DNA of 15,852 nt from a bacterium (GTDB lineage Bacteria > Verrucomicrobiota > Verrucomicrobiia > Limisphaerales > J093), in the NCBI GenBank assembly GCA_021784265.1, contig JAJXTA010000007.1, positions 1 through 15,852 of the forward strand, read 5' to 3'. Positions within the stretch are counted from its first letter, which is position 1, and each line of letters opens with the position of its first letter. Shown piece by piece: positions 8,248-15,661 of the stretch. Under the pieces are notes generated by a model, which had not been told where the DNA came from, did no database searches, and was given only the letters and a program-made list of their open reading frames with translations. The translations under genes were made by a program, and so were the position numbers.

Positions 8248-8391
8248 AGCCGCGGGTTCTATCGACCGTCGCCAGCGTGGTGAGCCGGCAGGAACACGCC
8301 GGCCCTGACGGCGTCCAGCGGAGCGTGCGCTGCCTCCGCCGTCGCTTCCCGCGCCGGCCGACGGGGGCGCCGAGCGCGCGCGGGGGCGCCG
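8248..8391. other. gap between coiled-coil membrane protein and ogt
   Basis: This 144-base, very GC-rich gap contains two copies of GGGGGCGCCG (around 8363 and 8381) and no clear promoter or gene. It is the likely place for an ogt promoter on the - strand, but no convincing -10/-35 pair is visible. Confidence 0.3.
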
Positions 8392-8892
8392 TCAGCGGTT
8401 TCGCAGGTAGAAATAAATGAGCCCCCACAGCATGGCGACAAAGAAGGCGCAGGTCGCCAGAAAACGGTTCCGGGCAATGCGACGTTCGTAGCGGAGCGGG
8501 CGTAAGCCGTGAATGCTCCCCGCCGCCAAGAAGCTGACGAGCTTCGGGTTTGGGGTCGGCGGTGGACGCCAGTGGCGCAACCAGCGGCGCACCGCCGCCA
8601 CCACATCGTACTTTCGGACTCCCAGCTCGTTGAAGTGTTCCGGCGTCGTTTCGCCCTCAAACGGATTGCGAGCGGGGTGGGTGACCTCTTCGAACGTCGG
8701 TTCCTCGATCGTCCGGCCCCGGGCGCCGGCCCCTGGTTGGGGGCGGGCGGAGGAGCCGGGCTTCGGTTGGGCTTGGTCGTCGGCAACCCGTCGTTGGAGC
8801 TGGTGGATGCGCCCCTCCAGGGCGGCAATCTGGGCGTTGAGTGCCCGTTGCCGCGCCGCAATGGGATCCTGCTTCTTCCAGAACCACGCCAT
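8392..8892 (-). CDS. hypothetical coiled-coil protein with C-terminal membrane anchor
   Basis: I do not recognise a named family for this 166-aa protein. Visible features are a short N-terminal heptad-like helix (about 11-40, AARQRALNAQIAALEGRIHQ), a Pro/Gly/Ala-rich linker (42-60), and an acidic stretch ending in PFEGETTPEHFNELGVRKYDVV (77-98). A basic, Trp- and Pro-rich segment follows (100-118), then one hydrophobic helix near the C-terminus (about 146-163, FLATCAFFVAMLWGLIYFY), which suggests a tail-anchored inner-membrane protein. Its ATG is 10 bases after the stop of another coiled-coil, tail-anchored gene, so the two are probably co-transcribed and may act together. The coding frame is well supported by amino-acid composition and by the defined helices. 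The function is unknown. Confidence 0.75.
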   Translation of the reverse strand: MAWFWKKQDPIAARQRALNAQIAALEGRIHQLQRRVADDQAQPKPGSSARPQPGAGARGRTIEEPTFEEVTHPARNPFEGETTPEHFNELGVRKYDVVAAVRRWLRHWRPPPTPNPKLVSFLAAGSIHGLRPLRYERRIARNRFLATCAFFVAMLWGLIYFYLRNR

Positions 8893-8902
8893 GACCCGGA
8901 GT

Positions 8903-9592
8903 TCAGCGTCGCCACAGGAGCACGACCAGCGTCACGAGCGCGAGCAAGACCGCCACCGCCACCGGCCAAGTGAGCGCCAAACCCGCCCGACACAACGGCC
9001 AAAAGCCGCGCCCGTCCAGCCACTGCGGCGCGGCGGCGGCAGGAGCCTCGCCGGGCGGGGCAGCGGCGTTTGCGGAGGCCCCATCCAGGAGCGTCCACTT
9101 CAACCGCGCCGCGTTCCATTCCATCCGCCCGTTCTCGACCGTGGCCAGGGCCCGAGTCAACTCGACGTTCCAATTCTCCGTCGTCCAGGTTTCTTCGTGG
9201 ATGGCCTGGACCTTGGCCAAGACCTCCCGAAAGCCGGCCAAGGTCTTGGCCATTTGTTCGGCGTCCCGGCGGGCCTGGAACTCCGCCTGCTCGAGTAACG
9301 CGACGCCCCGCGTGAGCTGTTGCAGCACCTCGCCGCGCCCGGTCTCGAACTCTTGCCGCCGCCGCCGGGCCTCTTCCAACGCGGTGCGTTCCCGTTCGAG
9401 CTCTTCTTGGGTGCGTTTGAGTTCGACGATGCGCTGCTGGGTCTCGCCCACTTTATTCTCCAGCTCCTCGCGGGTCGGGGGGCGGCTGGCCACGGCGGAC
9501 ACGGCGCCGCCGCTCGGCGCGGCCACCCGTGCGGTACGCGCGCTTTGCAGGTCTCGGTCCACGAAGTCCGTCTCGTCAAATGGCGCGGTCAT
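8903..9592 (-). CDS. hypothetical coiled-coil protein with C-terminal membrane anchor
   Basis: A 229-aa protein without a family I can name. An N-terminal disordered Ala/Ser-rich region (15-40) leads to a long charged coiled coil (about 41-130) full of Glu/Arg/Gln, for example REELENKVGETQQRIVELKR. A helical segment containing WTTENWNVELTRALATVENGRMEWNAARLKW (136-166) follows, then an Ala/Pro linker (172-190) and one membrane helix at the C-terminus (206-226) ending in WRR. The start is the ATG at 9592 (protein begins MTAPFDETDF). The frame is open further upstream to 9727, but that extension is Pro/Arg/Gly-rich and looks non-coding. It is divergent from the pseudopilin gene and is the first gene of the run that continues through the second coiled-coil gene 10 bases downstream. 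Confidence 0.75.
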   Translation of the reverse strand: MTAPFDETDFVDRDLQSARTARVAAPSGGAVSAVASRPPTREELENKVGETQQRIVELKRTQEELERERTALEEARRRRQEFETGRGEVLQQLTRGVALLEQAEFQARRDAEQMAKTLAGFREVLAKVQAIHEETWTTENWNVELTRALATVENGRMEWNAARLKWTLLDGASANAAAPPGEAPAAAAPQWLDGRGFWPLCRAGLALTWPVAVAVLLALVTLVVLLWRR

Positions 9593-9732
9593 GGGGGGGA
9601 CTGTAGCACCCGGGACCGGCGTGTAAAGCGCGGGCCGAGTCCGACGGGCGGCCGGACCGCCGCGCGCGTGGACGCGGAGGGGCGTGTCCCTGGCTGGACC
9701 GGACTCCCCCGGCGGCGGACCGTACAAAACTT

Positions 9733-9748
9733 TGTCCCGATCGGGACA
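9733..9748. promoter_or_regulatory. perfect 16-base palindrome, possible operator
   Basis: TGTCCCGATCGGGACA is its own reverse complement over all 16 bases. It lies in the divergent gap, about 140 bases upstream of the coiled-coil gene start (9592) and about 60 bases upstream of the predicted -10 of the pseudopilin gene. No T-run follows, so a terminator is unlikely. A dimeric repressor or activator site is the natural reading, but the protein is unknown. Confidence 0.4.
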
Positions 9749-9788
9749 TGGAATCTGTGCGGGGCCGCCTGTGCCTCTGAACGCACAG

Positions 9789-9816
9789 TTGCCTTCGGCC
9801 GCCGTTCGTTTATAAG
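9789..9816 (+). promoter_or_regulatory. candidate sigma70-type promoter for the pseudopilin-like gene
   Basis: TTGCCT (9789-9794) and TATAAG (9811-9816) are separated by 16 bases. The -10 matches consensus at 5 of 6 positions and the -35 at 3 of 6. It is an AT-rich island in a very GC-rich region and lies about 50 bases before the ATG at 9866. Confidence 0.45.
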
Positions 9817-9865
9817 TAAGGAAGCCTACAGCCAGCGCACCTGAACGTTGCTATCAGCTTTCTCC

Positions 9866-10732
9866 ATGAAACGATTAACCTCTCGGACACGAGCCCACCA
9901 CGGCCAGAGCCGCGGCGGGCCGGCGGGCTTTACCCTCATCGAGCTCCTGGTGGTGATCGCCATCATCGCGATCCTGGCGGGCCTGCTCCTGCCCTCGCTG
10001 GCCCGGGCCAAGCTCAAGGGGACCTTCGCCGTCTGCGCCTCCAACGAGAAACAACTGATCCTGGCCTGGAACATGTACTACCAGGACAACAACGACACAC
10101 TCCTTCCCACCTTGGCGTTGAACTTGGCCGGGGGCGGCTGGTGGCTGGGCCCCAGCGGGGCGGGGATCGTCAGCGGGATCACCCTGGACCAGGCGATGCA
10201 ACGGGTCACGACCGGCATGCAGAACTCCCCGCTCTACGCCGCCAAGTACTGCGCCGCCGTCGGCGCCGCCCATTGCCCGGGAGATCTGCGCACCAAACAC
10301 CTCCGCCCCGGCGCCGGCTGGGCCTACGACAGCTATTCCCTGGCCGATTCCATGGCCGGCGGCGGCACCTGGAACACCGCCCCCGGCCAGTACTACGTCA
10401 AGAGCACCGCCATCCAGGACCCGTCGGACGCCTTTGTCTTCATTGAAGAATCCGATCCCCGCGGTTACAACGAGGGGACCTGGGCCTTCAATCTCAGCCC
10501 CCCCGGCTGGGTCGATGGCTTCGCCGCCTTCCACGGGGTCGTGACCACTTTCGCGTTCGCCGACTCCCACGTCGAGTCCCACAAGTGGGTGACACCTTCC
10601 ACGATCAAGGCCGCCACCGACTTTGCGCGAGGCACCGGGGATTTCTACTGGAGCGGGGGCAACGTGCGAGTCAACCAGGACTTCATTTGGGTCTGGAACC
10701 ACTTTCAGTGGCCGAACTGGAAACCGCTCTAG
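9866..10732 (+). CDS. prepilin-type N-terminal cleavage/methylation domain protein (pseudopilin-like)
   Basis: A 288-aa protein with a class III (type IV prepilin) signal: a basic leader ending GGPAG, then cleavage before F22 of FTLIELLVVIAIIAILAGLLLP. Glu at mature position 5 (E26) is present. The hydrophobic helix (22-43) would anchor it in the inner membrane and pack pili or pseudopili after processing by a PilD-type peptidase. The remainder is a C-terminal globular domain with an H-x9-D motif (H223 to D233, FHGVVTTFAFADSH). This recalls the H-x9-DG proteins abundant in Verrucomicrobiota, Planctomycetota and Lentisphaerota, although the usual Gly is Ser here. The ATG at 9866 is preferred over the upstream TTG at 9848. 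No secretion or pilus assembly genes are nearby, as is common for this expanded family. Its role (secretion, surface display) is unknown. Confidence 0.9.
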   Translation: MKRLTSRTRAHHGQSRGGPAGFTLIELLVVIAIIAILAGLLLPSLARAKLKGTFAVCASNEKQLILAWNMYYQDNNDTLLPTLALNLAGGGWWLGPSGAGIVSGITLDQAMQRVTTGMQNSPLYAAKYCAAVGAAHCPGDLRTKHLRPGAGWAYDSYSLADSMAGGGTWNTAPGQYYVKSTAIQDPSDAFVFIEESDPRGYNEGTWAFNLSPPGWVDGFAAFHGVVTTFAFADSHVESHKWVTPSTIKAATDFARGTGDFYWSGGNVRVNQDFIWVWNHFQWPNWKPL

Positions 10733-10778
10733 TGACCGGCCCAGCCGCCGGCGGCGGCGCGGGTCGTCCCGGGCTCGG

Positions 10779-10800
10779 CGGGCGCCTCTGGGGCGGCGCC
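10779..10800. terminator. possible bidirectional hairpin between convergent genes
   Basis: GGGCGCC (10779-10785) and GGCGCCC (10794-10800) form a perfect 7-base-pair stem with an 8-nt loop, located between the pseudopilin stop and the atpG stop. The position suits a terminator, but there is no T-run on either side, so an intrinsic terminator is only possible. Confidence 0.35.
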
Positions 10801-10801
10801 C

Positions 10802-11680
10802 TTAGCCTAAGGCCATGGCCGCGCTGGAAATCTCCAATAGCTCCTTGGTGATGTTGGACTGGCGCAGCTTGTTGTAGTCCAGCGTCAGGTCTTTGATGAG
10901 CTGGTTGGCGTTGTCGGTGGCGTTCTTCATCGCCACCATGCGCGCGCTGTGCTCACTGGCCTTGGCTTCCAAGAGGAGCTGGTACACCTTGAAATTCAAA
11001 TAGTGCGGCAGCAATTCGCCCAGAACTTCCTCGGGGCCGGGCTCGAACAGGAACTCCGTGGAACCTTTGAGCAGCACGGCATCGGCCGGGTGGCCGCGCA
11101 CCCCGGCGTTGACACCGGTGATCTCGCCAATCGGCAACAACACCTGCATTTGCGGCTGCTGCGCCAACGTCGAGATGAAGTTGGTAAAGAGAATCTCCAC
11201 CTGGTCCACCGTGCCCTCGAGGAAGAGGTCGCGCGCGAACTTCGCGATCGCCCGCGCCTCGCCAAAGGCCGGGGTGTCGTGATAGCTGAACTCGGCGGCC
11301 AGTTGCCGGCGGGTGCGCGCGATGAACTGCGCGGCTTTGCGCCCCGCGGTGATGAACACGGTCGTCTGCCGCTCAAGCTTGGCCGCCTCCCGCAACAGGT
11401 TGCTGTTCAGGGCGCCACAGAGGCCCTTATCCGTGCTGACCACGATGAGGGCACGCCGACGCACCTCGCGCGCGGCCATCAGGGGATGGGTGAAGTCGCC
11501 GGCATGGAACGTCACCTCGGCCAACACGGCGTTCATCAGGCGCGCATAGGGGCGGCCGGCCAAGGCCGCCTGTTGCGCCTTGCGCATCTTCGAGGCGGCC
11601 ACCATTTGCATGGCCTTGGTGATCTGGGCCGTGTTCTTGACCGACTTGATGCGCCGGCGGATGTCGCGCGTGCTGGGCAT
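10802..11680 (-). CDS. atpG: F1Fo ATP synthase subunit gamma
   Basis: A 292-aa central-stalk subunit that couples c-ring rotation to catalysis in the alpha3-beta3 head. The N-terminal helix MPSTRDIRRRIKSVKNTAQI followed by TKAMQMVAASKMRKAQ, and the C-terminal helix ending TDNANQLIKDLTLDYNKLRQ then SNITKELLEISSAAMAL, are the conserved coiled-coil halves. The middle contains the Rossmann-like domain with STDKGLCGALNSNLL. Length is normal for the family. It is the last gene of this operon, 16 bases after atpA. The beta and epsilon genes that usually follow are absent, and a convergent pseudopilin gene ends 70 bases away. Confidence 0.97.
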   Translation of the reverse strand: MPSTRDIRRRIKSVKNTAQITKAMQMVAASKMRKAQQAALAGRPYARLMNAVLAEVTFHAGDFTHPLMAAREVRRRALIVVSTDKGLCGALNSNLLREAAKLERQTTVFITAGRKAAQFIARTRRQLAAEFSYHDTPAFGEARAIAKFARDLFLEGTVDQVEILFTNFISTLAQQPQMQVLLPIGEITGVNAGVRGHPADAVLLKGSTEFLFEPGPEEVLGELLPHYLNFKVYQLLLEAKASEHSARMVAMKNATDNANQLIKDLTLDYNKLRQSNITKELLEISSAAMALG

Positions 11681-11696
11681 GGGGGCGCGGGGCTGC

Positions 11697-13229
11697 CTAC
11701 TTCCAGGTCGGCTTGAACTCGGTCATCGCCCCCTTCAACTCCGCCACCAGGGGGTCGCTGAGCGCCTTCTCCCTCACGATCCGGCTCATGAGTTGCGGCT
11801 TGCGGCTGTTAAGGTAGTCGGTCAGCTTCCCTTGGAACTCCTTGACGCGCTCGACGGCCACATCGTCGAGGAACCCGTTCTGGGCCGCCCACAGCGTCGC
11901 CACCTGCACCTCCACCGGCACCGGTCGGTATTGGGGCTGCTTGAACACCTCGACGATGCGCTTGCCCCGTTCGAGCTGGGCTTGGGTCTTGGCGTCCAAG
12001 TCCGATCCGAATTGCGCGAACGCGGCCAGCTCACGGAACTGGGCCAGGTCCAGCTTGATGCGGCCGGCGACTTGTTTCATCGCCTTGATCTGCGCGGCGG
12101 AGCCGACGCGCGACACCGAGATGCCGACCGAGATCGCGGGGCGGATGCCTTGATAGAACAGATCGGTCTCGAGGAAGATTTGACCGTCGGTGATCGAGAT
12201 GACGTTGGTGGGGATGTAAGCCGAGACGTCGCCCGCCTGGGTCTCGATGATCGGCAGGGCCGTCAAGGAGCCGTTCCCATATTTTTCACCGACCCGGGCG
12301 GCCCGTTCCAGGAGCCGGCTGTGCAGGTAGAAAACATCCCCCGGGTAGGCCTCACGCCCGGAAGGCCGGCGCAGCACCAGCGAGACCTGGCGGTAGGCCA
12401 CCGCGTGCTTGGAGAGATCGTCGTAGATGATCAAGGCATCCATGCCATTGTCCATGAACCACTCGCCCATGGCGCAGCCGGCAAAGGGAGCCAGGTACTG
12501 GTTGGTGGCCGAATCGGCGGCGGCGGCGACCACGATGATCGTGTAGGGCATCGCCCCGTGTTCCTCCAGGACGCTGATGACCCGGGCCACGTTGGATTGC
12601 TTTTGGCCGACGGCGACGTAGATCGAGTAGAGCGGGCGGTAGTCCTTGTCCCCCGCCGCCTCGGCGGCCTTGTTCAGGCGGGCGTTGTTGATGATGGTAT
12701 CCACCCCCAGCGTGGTCTTGCCGGTCGAACGGTCGCCGATGATGAGCTCCCGTTGCCCTCGCCCGATCGGAATCATGGCGTCAACGGCCATGATGCCCGT
12801 CTGCACCGGCTGGCTGACGGACCGCCGCTTGATGATGCCCGGGGCGATCTTCTCCACCGGATAAGCCGCCTCACTCGCGATCGGGCCTTTGCCATCCAGC
12901 GGGCGCCCCAGGGCATCGACCACCCGTCCCAACAAGGCCTTGCCCACCGGAACCTGCAACAGCTTGCCGGTGGTGCGCACCTCCCGCCCTTCCTTGACGG
13001 TCAGGTAATCGCCCAAAATGATGGCGCCGACCTCGGTCTCCTCGAGGTTCAAGGCCAAGCCCACCACCCCACCGCCAAAATCAAGCATCTCGTTGAGCAT
13101 GGCGTCGGTGAGCCCCTCGATCTTGGCCACGCCGTCACCGATTTCCCGCACCACCCCGACGTTGTGGCGGGCGACGGCGGTTTTGACGCCGGCGATTTGC
13201 TGTTCAATCTCTTGCAATAAGTCGCTCAT
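11697..13229 (-). CDS. atpA: F1Fo ATP synthase subunit alpha
   Basis: A 510-aa non-catalytic nucleotide-binding subunit of F1. The N-terminal beta-barrel (about 25-95) contains [17 protein letters not shown]. The nucleotide-binding domain has the Walker A GDRSTGKT (166-173), with Ser where Gln is usual (GDRQTGKT), and Walker B-like ALIIYDDLS (265-273). The arginine finger is R374 in [10 protein letters not shown]. The helical C-terminal domain runs from about 380 to the end. The ATG at 13229 ([10 protein letters not shown]) is chosen over an upstream in-frame start at 13289, because that extension would overlap atpH and looks non-coding. The gap to atpH is 10 bases. All residues needed for structure and for sensing at the catalytic interface seem present. 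Confidence 0.97.
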   Translation of the reverse strand: MSDLLQEIEQQIAGVKTAVARHNVGVVREIGDGVAKIEGLTDAMLNEMLDFGGGVVGLALNLEETEVGAIILGDYLTVKEGREVRTTGKLLQVPVGKALLGRVVDALGRPLDGKGPIASEAAYPVEKIAPGIIKRRSVSQPVQTGIMAVDAMIPIGRGQRELIIGDRSTGKTTLGVDTIINNARLNKAAEAAGDKDYRPLYSIYVAVGQKQSNVARVISVLEEHGAMPYTIIVVAAAADSATNQYLAPFAGCAMGEWFMDNGMDALIIYDDLSKHAVAYRQVSLVLRRPSGREAYPGDVFYLHSRLLERAARVGEKYGNGSLTALPIIETQAGDVSAYIPTNVISITDGQIFLETDLFYQGIRPAISVGISVSRVGSAAQIKAMKQVAGRIKLDLAQFRELAAFAQFGSDLDAKTQAQLERGKRIVEVFKQPQYRPVPVEVQVATLWAAQNGFLDDVAVERVKEFQGKLTDYLNSRKPQLMSRIVREKALSDPLVAELKGAMTEFKPTWK

Positions 13230-13239
13230 ACATTCGCAA

Positions 13240-13632
13240 TCAGAAACTCTCGCGCAGGGCGGCGAGCCGGGCTTCGATGCTCCCGTCAAAGACCGTGTAG
13301 CCCAGCCGAACCCGCAGGCCGCCGATCAGCGCGGGGTTGGTGACAAAGGTGGTGCGGAGCCCCGGTCCGTGGAGTCGCGCCAAATCGCGCTGCACGGCGG
13401 CGGTCAGCGCCGGCGGCAGGGGCGCTGGGCTCTCGATCCGGGCGGCGTGCCGCGCCAGCTCCAACTTCACCAGCCGCTTGAAATGGGCCAGGACCCCCAC
13501 GAAGCCGCGCGGGCGCCGCGCCAGCACCTGGGCCACCGCCTGGCGCACCCGTCCCTCATCCAGCAGGCCCGCCGCCAGACAACTGCGGAAGAGTTCTTTG
13601 GCTTCCCGCCGGGTCTGTTTGGTCAGGGTCAT
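13240..13632 (-). CDS. atpH: F1Fo ATP synthase subunit delta (short form)
   Basis: A 130-aa subunit that would connect the top of F1 to the b-subunit stator. Position between atpF and atpA and the C-terminal signature [28 protein letters not shown] (99-126) identify it. The family usually has about 175-180 residues. Here the N-terminal helical bundle is about 45-50 residues shorter, beginning [19 protein letters not shown]. There is no room for an upstream start, since the atpF stop is 3 bases before the ATG, and no in-frame extension would be free of atpF. The protein is therefore genuinely short rather than mis-started. Whether the reduced bundle still holds the F1 alpha N-termini cannot be judged from sequence. 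Confidence 0.88.
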   Translation of the reverse strand: MTLTKQTRREAKELFRSCLAAGLLDEGRVRQAVAQVLARRPRGFVGVLAHFKRLVKLELARHAARIESPAPLPPALTAAVQRDLARLHGPGLRTTFVTNPALIGGLRVRLGYTVFDGSIEARLAALRESF

Positions 13633-13635
13633 CGG

Positions 13636-14187
13636 TCAGGCAGCCAGTTGACGGCTGGTTTCCTCGGCGAGCCGTTGCTGGTCCTCGGCCGTGAGCACCT
13701 TGCCGGTGACCTTGGCCGTGGTATCGACCACCAACCGCCCCACCTCCCGCCGCAGCTCCGCCAGGATGCGGGCGTGATCTTGCGCGGCGGCCTCGCGCGC
13801 CTTGGTCACGATCTGCTCGGCGGCCGCGATGGCCTTCTGGGTTTCGGTCTCCTGCACCCGCGCGGCGGCCGCCCGGGCCTCCTCGATCAGGCGGTTGGCT
13901 TGGGCGTTGGCCTGGGCGAGGACGTCCTGGCGGGCGGCCTCCGTCTTGGCCAACTCGGCCTTGATCCGCTCGGCGTTAGCCAGACCGTCGGCGATCCGTT
14001 CCTTGCGTTCCTGCAAGACTTGGAGCACGGGTTTGACCGCAAACCGGTTCAAGGCCAGGGCGACGATGATGAAGCTGACGCATTGGGCCAGGAAATGGGG
14101 CCAATCCACCCCGAACTTCTCGAGGGTGTCCTTGCCGGTCTGGGCCAAGTCCCCGGCAATGCTCGCCAGCATGATGAACTGGTTCAT
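13636..14187 (-). CDS. atpF: F1Fo ATP synthase subunit b
   Basis: A 183-aa peripheral-stalk subunit. One membrane helix near the N-terminus (about 31-48, FLAQCVSFIIVALALNRFAV) is followed by a long, charged, Ala/Glu/Arg/Gln-rich helix (about 52-160), typical of the dimeric b stalk, and a C-terminal segment ending TSRQLAA that would meet delta. The preceding FGVDWPHFLAQ resembles the usual b N-terminus. The extra 25 residues before the helix are not obviously a signal peptide. Only one b-type gene is present, so a homodimer is expected rather than a b/b' pair. It lies 61 bases after atpE and 3 bases before atpH. Confidence 0.95.
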   Translation of the reverse strand: MNQFIMLASIAGDLAQTGKDTLEKFGVDWPHFLAQCVSFIIVALALNRFAVKPVLQVLQERKERIADGLANAERIKAELAKTEAARQDVLAQANAQANRLIEEARAAAARVQETETQKAIAAAEQIVTKAREAAAQDHARILAELRREVGRLVVDTTAKVTGKVLTAEDQQRLAEETSRQLAA

Positions 14188-14248
14188 AAATTCTTACGGA
14201 GGCGCCGGGCGCGACGCCAGGACGACGCCGCGCCCGACGCGCCAGCGC

Positions 14249-14470
14249 CTACGAGCCCCCCTTCACCAGGAAGAGGGCGTAGAAGACAATGGCCTCGGCG
14301 AACGCGATCGCCAGGATGGCTTGCACCAGAATCTTCGTGGCCGCGCCGGGATTGCGCCCGACCGCCTCCGAAGCCTTCATGCCGATCAAGCCTACCCCCA
14401 GCGCCGCACCGAACGCGGCCAAGCCCACGTGGATGCTCCCACTCAGTTCCGCCAGCATTGGCACTAACAT
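14249..14470 (-). CDS. atpE: F1Fo ATP synthase subunit c
   Basis: A 73-aa hairpin proteolipid that forms the rotor ring. Two hydrophobic helices (about 13-37 and 46-70) are joined by the polar loop GRNP (38-41), and the ion-carrying carboxylate is E59 in AIAFAEAIVFYAL. The Gln and Ser ligands seen in sodium-dependent rings are lacking (Val26 and Ala60 at the corresponding places), so proton coupling is inferred. The glycine pattern of helix 1 is partly replaced by Ala (A19, G21, A23, G25, G27), which could affect ring size. The ATG at 14470 is preceded by a GGAAAGGAAA stretch serving as ribosome-binding site. The frame is open further upstream to 14542, but that part is polar and Arg-rich and not c-like. 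Confidence 0.96.
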   Translation of the reverse strand: MLVPMLAELSGSIHVGLAAFGAALGVGLIGMKASEAVGRNPGAATKILVQAILAIAFAEAIVFYALFLVKGGS

Positions 14471-14538
14471 ATAGGTTTCCTTTCCGTTACCCGACGGCCG
14501 CCGCGATTGAACACGGTCCGGCCGCCGAAATTCACCGC

Positions 14539-15414
14539 TCACGAGTGGCCGGCCTCATGCCCTTCCTCATGCAAACAGATCAGCATCGTAAACACCGCCG
14601 TCAACAGCATGAACACCAGGGCCTGCACCAAACCGACCAACAGCTCCATGAAATAGAAGGGCACCGGCAGCAACCACCCCAACGCCGGCACCAAATGCGC
14701 CATGGCCTCGAGCATGTTCTCCCCGGCGAAGATGTTGCCGTAAAGACGGAAACTGAGCGACACCGGGCGGAACATGATCGAGAACACCTCCAGAAAGCCG
14801 ACGGCGAAGAAGATGACGATCAGGAGCAGTCGCAACAGACCGTGCGCGTCACCTTTCGGCCCGAAGAGGTGCAAGAAAAAGCCTCTGGCCCCGTTCGCTT
14901 GAAAGGCCCAGACCACCCAGAGGGCGAAAAAGATCATCGACATCGCCCCCGTCATGTTCAGGTCCGCGTTGCCGCCCCGCAGCAGGGGATGAACGACGCG
15001 AAAGCCTCGCTCGCCCGCCTGGCCCCAACCGATGGTGCCCACGCCGGGCACCAACCCAAACCAGTTGCAGGCCAGGATAAAGATGAAGACCGCCGAGAAA
15101 AACCAAAAGGTCTTTCTCACCAGGTCCGGCCCAATGATCCCCTCCAGGAAATCGTGCAAGCTCTCGACCAGCCATTCCCAAAAGTTCTGCGCCCCCGACG
15201 GCACCTCGCGCATGTGCCGGGTGGCGAGCCGGGCATAGAGAATCAGGGCGAGTGCCACGATCCAGGTCACCAACATCGAGTTGGTGAGAAAGCCCGAGCC
15301 GCTCCCCAGCGGTACGGCCTGATTGGGCAGGCCCGCTTCCTCGGCGGCCCGGGCCGTCAAGGGCGCGCTCAATCCCATTATCGCGGCTAACGAAGTGCCC
15401 GCTAACTGTTTCAT
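14539..15414 (-). CDS. atpB: F1Fo ATP synthase subunit a
   Basis: The stator membrane subunit that forms the proton half-channels next to the c-ring; 291 aa from the ATG at 15414. The N-terminus (MKQLAGTSLAAIMGLSAPLTARA) looks like a cleavable signal peptide, followed by a periplasmic stretch, then about five membrane helices. The essential arginine is R223 in SLSFRLYGN, equivalent to aR210 of E. coli, followed by IFAGENML. Conserved NWFGLVPG and LVGLVQALVFMLLTAVF are present. The C-terminus ends in a His/Glu-rich tail (HEEGHEAGHS). An alternative ATG at 15465 would add 17 residues ahead of the signal and is less likely. First gene of the atpBEFHAG run; no atpI or atpZ precedes it. Confidence 0.96.
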   Translation of the reverse strand: MKQLAGTSLAAIMGLSAPLTARAAEEAGLPNQAVPLGSGSGFLTNSMLVTWIVALALILYARLATRHMREVPSGAQNFWEWLVESLHDFLEGIIGPDLVRKTFWFFSAVFIFILACNWFGLVPGVGTIGWGQAGERGFRVVHPLLRGGNADLNMTGAMSMIFFALWVVWAFQANGARGFFLHLFGPKGDAHGLLRLLLIVIFFAVGFLEVFSIMFRPVSLSFRLYGNIFAGENMLEAMAHLVPALGWLLPVPFYFMELLVGLVQALVFMLLTAVFTMLICLHEEGHEAGHS

Positions 15415-15640
15415 CAACAAGATAATGAATCGCCTTCGCGGAGACAGTGGTCCCCCTGCCAACATAGATAGCTTGGTCGAAAGCGGCGCTTAAGGTGCCC
15501 AAGTCCGGTGCTTTGCACAAGGGTTTTCTGCGCGATTTTTTGGGGGCGCAGCCGGAGGTCCCGCCCGGGCAAACGGCGGCGTGTGGGCGAAGGCCCCCGC
15601 CGGCGCGTTCGCCCGCTTGCCAAACCACCGCCGCGGGGTT
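15415..15640. other. divergent gap between atpB and the small + strand gene
   Basis: This 226-base region must hold the ATP synthase promoter on the - strand and any promoter for the small + strand gene. The best - strand pair I can see (TTAAGC, 17-base spacer, TATCTA ending near 15463) matches consensus at only half of its positions. An inverted repeat GGGCGAA (15585-15591) / TTCGCCC (15608-15614) with a 16-nt spacer sits 26 bases before the ATG at 15641. No other gene is visible. Confidence 0.35.
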
Positions 15641-15661
15641 ATGGTGCTGGCGTTGTTAGTT

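Noticed and set aside
9593..9727. N-terminal extension of the first coiled-coil protein to 9727
   Set aside because: The extension is Pro/Arg/Gly-rich, would cover part of the divergent promoter region, and precedes a better start at 9592.
10743..10754. 12-base palindrome GCCGCCGGCGGC after the pseudopilin gene
   Set aside because: Simple GC repeat in a very GC-rich gap; such symmetry is expected by chance and no T-run follows.
13018..15390. 790-codon open frame on the + strand across the ATP synthase genes
   Set aside because: It is antisense to atpA, atpH, atpF, atpE and atpB, which have clear family motifs. Long antisense frames are expected in GC-rich DNA, and its translation is Gln/Arg/His/Gly-rich without domains.
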